Assembly: GCF_902463975.1 (NCBI RefSeq)
Contig: NZ_CABQHJ010000008.1
Location: 9,137-73,136 of the forward strand
Length of the DNA: 64,000 nucleotides
DNA from: Phascolarctobacterium_A sp902463975
GTDB taxonomy: Bacteria; Bacillota; Negativicutes; Acidaminococcales; Acidaminococcaceae
Reading direction: 5' to 3'
The notes beneath the pieces were generated by a model. The model searched no databases, was not told where the DNA came from, and was given only the letters and a program-made list of their open reading frames with translations. Each line of letters starts with the position of its first letter. Within the stretch, counting starts at the first letter, position 1. The translations under genes and the position numbers were made by a program. This document shows, piece after piece, positions 58,226-64,000 of the stretch.

Positions 58226-59260
58226 ATGAAAGCAAGTGTTATCGGTGCAACAGGCTATGCAGGAGTTGAGCTTCTGCGACTTCTGGACGGACATCCGGAA
58301 GCGGAAATTGCCGTAATTACCTCTGAAAGCAGTACAGGAGAGGCGATTGCTTCTATGTATCCGCATTTGTCGGGACGTATTGAAAAGAATCTGCAGTCGA
58401 TGCAGGAGCTGTATGCTATTGCAGCAGCAAGTGATGTGATTTTTATTGCTTTGCCTCATGGCCATGCTATGAAGATAGGCAAGCAGCTACGAGGCAGCAA
58501 GACCAAGATTATTGACCTCGGCGGCGATTATAGATTTAAGGATTACCATGTGTTTGAACAGTGGTACAAGGTGAAGCATGAGGACCCGGAGGCACAGGCT
58601 GTCTACGGTCTGACTGAGCTTTTCCGCGATAAGGTGCGCGGGGCGCAGCTGGTGGCAAATCCCGGCTGCTACACAACCTGCAGCATTCTGGCGTTGGTGC
58701 CGCTTTTAAAATATAAGCTGATTGAAGCTCAGGGCATTGTGATTGATGCCAAAAGCGGTACGACCGGTGCGGGCCGCAGCCTGAAGGCAGGCAGTCTTTA
58801 CTGCAGTGTCAACGAAAGCTTCAAGGCCTACGGCGTTGCTTCGCACCGCCATACGCCGGAAATCGAGCAGATTTACAGCGAGTTTGCCGGTGAGGATGTA
58901 GTGATTCAGTTCACACCGCATCTGCTGCCTGTGGACCGCGGTATTTATGCAACCTGCTATGCACAGCTGAAGCAGGGCGTAACGGATGCCCAGATTGAGG
59001 AGGCCTATCAGGCAATGTACGGCGATGAATTTTTCATCCGTCTGCGCGGTAAGGGAGTTTGCCCGGAATTGAAGAATATCCGCGGCTCCAATTATGTGGA
59101 CCTTGGCTGGCAGACCGACAAGCGTACAGGCCGCATTATTGTCATGAATTGTATTGATAATCTGGTTAAGGGTGCTGCGGGACAGGCAGTGCAGAACATG
59201 AATGTTATGTTTGGCATTGATGAAACTGCCGGCCTGCGTCAGCTGCCGCTTGTTCCTTAA
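58226..59260 (+). CDS. argC: N-acetyl-gamma-glutamyl-phosphate reductase
   Basis: A 344-residue NADPH enzyme, third step of arginine synthesis. N-terminal ASVIGATGYAGVEL binds NADPH; ALPHGHAM lies near 80; the catalytic Cys is in VANPGCYTT near residue 150; HRHTPEIEQ is typical near 208. AAGGAGG (58213-58219) lies 6 bases before ATG 58226, so the longer frame from 58193, which starts within the promoter, is wrong. Confidence 0.96.
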   Translation: MKASVIGATGYAGVELLRLLDGHPEAEIAVITSESSTGEAIASMYPHLSGRIEKNLQSMQELYAIAAASDVIFIALPHGHAMKIGKQLRGSKTKIIDLGGDYRFKDYHVFEQWYKVKHEDPEAQAVYGLTELFRDKVRGAQLVANPGCYTTCSILALVPLLKYKLIEAQGIVIDAKSGTTGAGRSLKAGSLYCSVNESFKAYGVASHRHTPEIEQIYSEFAGEDVVIQFTPHLLPVDRGIYATCYAQLKQGVTDAQIEEAYQAMYGDEFFIRLRGKGVCPELKNIRGSNYVDLGWQTDKRTGRIIVMNCIDNLVKGAAGQAVQNMNVMFGIDETAGLRQLPLVP

Positions 59261-59352
59261 GCTTGTTATAACTATTATACTATAAAATGGTGCTTAGCGG
59301 TGATGCTGCCGCAGAAGAAAAGATGTAAGCACCTGAGAAAGAGGGGAATCTC

Positions 59353-60558
59353 ATGAAGAAAATCGAAGGCTGGGTGACTGCACCGCAGGGCTTCCTTGCT
59401 GCCGGCGTCAAGGCCGGTATCAAAGCCAGCGGCAATCATGATGTAGCAGTTATTTTCAGTACCGTGCCTGCTGCCTGCGGTGCGGTATTTACACAAAATA
59501 AAATGTGCTCTGCTCCTGTGCTCGTGAGCCGCGAGGTCAACAAGCACGGTTATGCGCAGGCTATTGCCGTAAACAGCGGCTGCGCTAATGCCTGCACGGG
59601 CGAGCAGGGCCTGGCGGATGCCAAGAAAATGCAGGCGCATACGGCAGAGCTTTTAGGCATTGCTCCGGAAGCAGTATTTGTCTGCTCCACCGGTGTTATC
59701 GGTCAGTTCCTGCCGATGGACAACCTTTTGACTGGCATTGCCGATGCTGTTGACAGCCTGGACGAATGCGAGGGTGAAAGCTGCGCTATGGCGATTCAGA
59801 CTACGGATACCTTTATCAAGCATGCTGCCTATGAAACGGAAATCGGCGGCAAGAAGGTAACCTTTGCCGGTATTGCTAAGGGTGCAGGCATGATTCATCC
59901 GAATATGGCAACTATGCTGACCTTCATCACTACCGACGCTGCCGTTGCTCCCGATGTGCTGAAGCGCGCGGTAAAAAAGGCTGCCGACAAATCCTTCAAC
60001 ATGGTTGTTGTCGACGGCGATACCAGCACCAATGACAGCATGATTGTGCTGGCCAATGGTCTGGCCGAAAATGAAATCATTCTTTCGGAGGAGCATCCGG
60101 ATTATCCGGCCTTCTTCGAAGCGCTGGTTGCCTGTGCTACCGACCTTGCCAAAATGATTGCGCATGACGGCGAAGGCGCTACCAAATTCCTGGAGGTAAA
60201 TGTTACCGGTGCCGCAACCTGGGAGGATGCCAAAACCGCAGCGATGGCTATTGCCAAATCGCCGCTGGTAAAAACAGCCTTCTTCGGCGAGGACCCTAAC
60301 TGGGGACGCATTGTCTGCGCTGCAGGCTACAGCGGTGCTGCCATGGAGGCAGATAAGGTAAACCTTTCTATCGGCGGTATCCGTCTGGTAGAAAACGGCA
60401 TGAACTGCAACGTGCCTGCCGAAAAGCTGGCGCCGACCATGGCCGAGCATGATATTTCCATGAGCATCGACCTGGGTGCCGGTGAGGAAAGCGTAACTGT
60501 ATGGACTTGCGATTTCAGCTATGAGTATGTGAAGATTAATGGTGAATATCATACCTGA
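59353..60558 (+). CDS. argJ: Bifunctional ornithine acetyltransferase / N-acetylglutamate synthase
   Basis: A 401-residue self-cleaving enzyme that recycles the acetyl group between ornithine and glutamate. The cleavage site lies in KGAGMIHPNMATML (before the Thr, near residue 190). VNSGCANACTG near 75 and PNWGRIVCAAGYSG near 315 are conserved. The 92-base gap after argC holds GGTGCTTA/TAAGCACC, a likely mRNA hairpin. Confidence 0.95.
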   Translation: MKKIEGWVTAPQGFLAAGVKAGIKASGNHDVAVIFSTVPAACGAVFTQNKMCSAPVLVSREVNKHGYAQAIAVNSGCANACTGEQGLADAKKMQAHTAELLGIAPEAVFVCSTGVIGQFLPMDNLLTGIADAVDSLDECEGESCAMAIQTTDTFIKHAAYETEIGGKKVTFAGIAKGAGMIHPNMATMLTFITTDAAVAPDVLKRAVKKAADKSFNMVVVDGDTSTNDSMIVLANGLAENEIILSEEHPDYPAFFEALVACATDLAKMIAHDGEGATKFLEVNVTGAATWEDAKTAAMAIAKSPLVKTAFFGEDPNWGRIVCAAGYSGAAMEADKVNLSIGGIRLVENGMNCNVPAEKLAPTMAEHDISMSIDLGAGEESVTVWTCDFSYEYVKINGEYHT

Positions 60559-60668
60559 TTGGCCGAGCGATAAAGCACCATATACTTCGTCAAGCCTCCT
60601 GGACGTACTGTTAGTACGTCGTCGTCGGCTTTCCTCGTTTCTGGTACTTTCTAGCTCGTCATTGGTAG
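60558..60668 (+). repeat. Imperfect palindromic element of about 110 bp between argJ and argB
   Basis: The centre is a perfect inverted repeat GACGTACT-GTT-AGTACGTC (60602-60620). Outer arms GAGCGATAAAGCACC and GGTACTTTCTAGCTC are partly complementary, so the whole can fold into one long arm. It begins at the argJ stop. No frame inside looks real. It is probably a REP or MITE-like element. The remaining gap to argB holds a small hairpin, CTTCTCT...AGAGAAG, at about 60722-60748. Confidence 0.65.
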
Positions 60669-60802
60669 TGAGAGCATAATATTATTAATTCTATAAAGTA
60701 AGATGGAAATTACATCTAATACCTTCTCTCGCGTCTTTAGAGAGAAGCAATAATAAATATAAACGCAAGACAAATATATATAAATGAGGGAGGACATTAC
60801 CT

Positions 60803-61693
60803 ATGTTAATGAACGAACAACAAGTACATACCTTAATGGAAGCACTGCCGTATCTGAGCAATTTTAAAGATAAAACCATTGTCGTAAAATATGGCGGCAA
60901 CGCTATGCTGAATGATGAGCTGAAAAACAAGGTACTGCAGGATATCCTGTTTCTGCAATACGCCGGCATGCGTCCGGTAGTTGTTCACGGCGGCGGTCCG
61001 GAAATCAGCCGTCAGCTGGAGCAGGCCGGTAAAAAGAGTGAATTTGTCGGCGGTCTGCGTGTAACCGATGCAGAATCCGCAGCTATTGCTGAGATGGCGC
61101 TCGTAGGCAAAATGAACACCGATCTTGTCGGCCGTCTGAACGCTTTAGGTGGCAAGGCTGTCGGCCTTAACGGCAAGGATGCTAACCTGCTGAAGGCTAA
61201 AAAATATCTGGCTGATGTTTATGAAAACGGTGAGGTTAACCTGGTAGATATCGGTTTTGTCGGCAGCGTTAAGGAGGTCAACACTGATTTGATTAACTGC
61301 CTGCTGGACGGCGGTTATATTCCTGTAATCGCTCCGACCGGCGTCGGTGACGAGGGTGAAACCTATAACATTAATGCAGATGTTGCTGCCGGTGAAATTG
61401 CCGGTGCGCTGAAGGCAGAAAAGCTGCTGGTGCTGACCGATGTCCGCGGTATTTATTCCGCATATCCGGATGAAAGCAGCTTTATTTCCACTTTGACCTT
61501 TGAAAAGGCTCATGAGCTTATTCTTAAGGGTAGCATTGACGGCGGCATGATTCCTAAGGTTCGTTCCTGCATTAAGGCTCTTAGCGGCGGTGCCAAGAAA
61601 ACACATATTATTGACGGCCGTGCCGAGCATTCTATTCTGATGGAGCTGTTCAGCGACAAGGGCGTTGGTACCGAGGTAGTTAAAGAAATCTGA
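60803..61693 (+). CDS. argB: Acetylglutamate kinase
   Basis: A 296-residue amino-acid kinase, second step of arginine synthesis. VVKYGGNAMLND near residue 28 and VVHGGGPEISRQL near 62 bind ATP and substrate; KLLVLTDVRGIY near 210 and GGMIPKVRSC near 250 are typical. The N-terminal helix before the kinase core suggests the arginine-sensitive hexameric form (inference). GAGGGAGG precedes the ATG. Confidence 0.95.
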   Translation: MLMNEQQVHTLMEALPYLSNFKDKTIVVKYGGNAMLNDELKNKVLQDILFLQYAGMRPVVVHGGGPEISRQLEQAGKKSEFVGGLRVTDAESAAIAEMALVGKMNTDLVGRLNALGGKAVGLNGKDANLLKAKKYLADVYENGEVNLVDIGFVGSVKEVNTDLINCLLDGGYIPVIAPTGVGDEGETYNINADVAAGEIAGALKAEKLLVLTDVRGIYSAYPDESSFISTLTFEKAHELILKGSIDGGMIPKVRSCIKALSGGAKKTHIIDGRAEHSILMELFSDKGVGTEVVKEI

Positions 61694-61731
61694 TAGCAGG
61701 GATTTTGCATGAGGGGGAGATATTCTTGACA

Positions 61732-62922
<1,191 letters not shown>

Positions 62923-62941
62923 CAACGAGAGGGGATAAAAA

Positions 62942-63883
62942 ATGAGTTTAAAAGACAAAGACCTGATTTCTATTCATGACCTCAGCGTAGGCGAGGTCGC
63001 AACAATTCTTGATGTGGCAAAAAAATTGAAACGTAAGCAAAAGGCCGGTGAACCTCACCAATATCTGAAGGGCAAAACTCTGGCTATGCTGTTCTCCAAG
63101 GCTTCTACCCGTACCAGAACCTCTTTTGAGGTAGGCTTCTGGCAGCTGGGCGGCCATCCGATTTATCTGAGCGATTCCGCTTCCCAGATCGGCCGCGGCG
63201 AGCCTATCCGTGATACCGCGCGTGTACTTTCCCGCTTCGTTGACGGTATTATGATCCGTACCTTCTCCCATGATTCCGTTATTGAGCTGGCTAAATATGC
63301 AAGCGTTCCCGTTATCAACGGCTTGACCGATTTACTGCATCCCTGCCAGGCTCTGACCGATATCTTCACTATTCAGGAGAAGATGAAGGTGCTCAAAGGC
63401 CGTAAGCTGGTTTATGTAGGCGACGGCAACAACATGGCACACTCTCTGATGTTTGCCTGCGCTAAGGTTGGCATGAACATGATCTGCGCCAGCCCGAAGG
63501 GCTATCAGCCTGATCCGGAAATCCTGCGTCTGGCACAAGAGGACGCTGCCCAGACCGGCTGCAGCATTACCGTAGAGGAGGATCTCTTCAAGGCTGCTAA
63601 GGGCGCCGATGTGCTCTATACCGATGTATGGACCAGCATGGGCGAGGAAGCGGAGCGTGAGGTTCGTTTCAAAGCACTGCATAATTATCAGATTAACCAG
63701 GCGCTGCTGAACGAAGCACGTCCGGAAGCAATCGTTCTGCACTGCCTGCCTGCACACCGCGGTGAAGAAATTACCGAGGAAGTGCTGGAAGGACCGCAAT
63801 CTGTTGTCTTCGACCAGGCAGAGAACAGACTGCACGTACAAAAGGCTATTATGGCGCTGCTGATGAGCGACGAAGTACTCTAA
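62942..63883 (+). CDS. argF: Ornithine carbamoyltransferase
   Basis: A 313-residue OTCase that makes citrulline. Carbamoyl phosphate loop SKASTRTRTSFEVG lies near residue 50, HPCQALTD near 132, and HCLPAHRGEE near 265, all intact. Length is usual. Last gene of the argCJBDF unit; argG and argH are not in the window. Confidence 0.97.
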   Translation: MSLKDKDLISIHDLSVGEVATILDVAKKLKRKQKAGEPHQYLKGKTLAMLFSKASTRTRTSFEVGFWQLGGHPIYLSDSASQIGRGEPIRDTARVLSRFVDGIMIRTFSHDSVIELAKYASVPVINGLTDLLHPCQALTDIFTIQEKMKVLKGRKLVYVGDGNNMAHSLMFACAKVGMNMICASPKGYQPDPEILRLAQEDAAQTGCSITVEEDLFKAAKGADVLYTDVWTSMGEEAEREVRFKALHNYQINQALLNEARPEAIVLHCLPAHRGEEITEEVLEGPQSVVFDQAENRLHVQKAIMALLMSDEVL

Positions 63884-63907
63884 AACAGGTCTTTGATGTA
63901 TAAATAT

Positions 63908-63943
63908 AACGGCTGAGCGTATAGTTTATATGCTTAGCCGTTC
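63908..63943 (+). terminator. Terminator after argF
   Basis: AACGGCTGAGC pairs with GCTTAGCCGTT (one bulge) and is followed by CTTGTA, where the T-tract seems cut off by the inserted intron at 63949. Confidence 0.8.
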
Positions 63944-63948
63944 TTGTA

Positions 63949-64000
63949 GTGCGCCCAGCATGGGCGATAACTAGGTGGTGAAAGTCCACTACGCGCTCGG
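63949..64000 (+). mobile_element. 5' end of a group II intron (continues past the window)
   Basis: It begins GTGCGCCCAGCATGGGCG, the usual 5' end of bacterial group II introns. The opening hairpin CGCCCA-GCA-TGGGCG is followed by GGTGGTGAAAGTCCACTAC, a typical domain I arm. It sits 6 bases after the argF terminator stem, the kind of site used by terminator-seeking introns. The reverse transcriptase gene would lie beyond base 64000. Confidence 0.8.

Overview
The window looks like chromosome from an anaerobic member of the Negativicutes, probably close to Phascolarctobacterium or other Acidaminococcaceae. That placement is inference from gene content. Firmicutes-type regulation is everywhere: a CIRCE/HrcA heat-shock operon, a T-box before pheST, an FMN riboswitch with terminator before ribDE, RNase Y and SD-driven starts. 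Yet there is a TonB-dependent outer-membrane receptor, which implies a diderm envelope. Most genes are rich in CTG and GCN codons. A few islands are clearly AT-richer (the Fic gene, and the hypothetical genes around 49-53 kb).

Layout. 1-1543: a partial Cys-rich gene end, a small membrane protein and a PepT-like peptidase. 1569-6308: riboflavin synthesis (FMN riboswitch, ribD, ribE, ribBA, ribH), with about 1 kb of repeated hairpin-ended blocks between ribBA and ribH. 6485-10812: hslO, recA-recX and rny. 10911-15056: a cobalamin riboswitch and a cobamide lower-ligand/assembly operon (cobU, cobT, cobS, a second short CobT-like gene, cobC). 15284-17804: a zinc-ribbon protein behind a structured leader, a short RecQ-like helicase and an MBL hydrolase. 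18000-22592: a glucosaminidase, trmL and a queD-folE2-folP-folK pterin/folate cluster with no folB. 22674-27503: a zinc-ribbon protein, rpmB, recG, a VTT membrane protein and hemW. 27522-32511: hrcA-grpE-dnaK-dnaJ. 32526-33852: infC-rpmI-rplT with an attenuated leader. 33954-36131: an AEC transporter, a SpoU methyltransferase and four tRNAs (Tyr, fMet, Thr, Met). 36288-41586: a heme acquisition and anaerobic heme-breakdown cluster (TonB receptor, binding lipoprotein, ChuW/HutW-like radical SAM enzyme, flavodoxin). 41652-42999: a Fic gene bracketed by direct repeats. 43070-46953: T-box and pheST. 47122-54716: mixed single genes, including a PLD/helicase protein split from its DUF3427 partner, a Nudix hydrolase, a deformylase-like protein and an HExxH protein. 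54778-57029 (minus): feoAB. 57163-57987 (minus): a monofunctional transglycosylase. 58172-63883: argC-argJ-argB-argD-argF. From 63949: the 5' end of a group II intron placed just after the argF terminator.

How the parts fit: riboflavin, cobamide, folate/queuosine and arginine synthesis make this a biosynthetic core region with classical RNA switches. Iron enters as Fe(II) through FeoAB and possibly as heme through the TonB cluster.

The points most worth a second look are: (1) the degenerate second CobT, which may pair with the first in an ArsAB-like enzyme; (2) a PTPS protein whose active-site motif carries both Cys and Glu in a folate cluster lacking folB; (3) the Fic cassette, with duplicated terminators outside and four repeated operator-like motifs at its promoter; (4) the repeat blocks inside the rib locus; (5) apparent non-canonical start codons of infC and rny; (6) the structured leader of the zinc-ribbon gene; (7) the group II intron. 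I did not find a system that I can call wholly new; the strongest candidates are stated as testable hypotheses.
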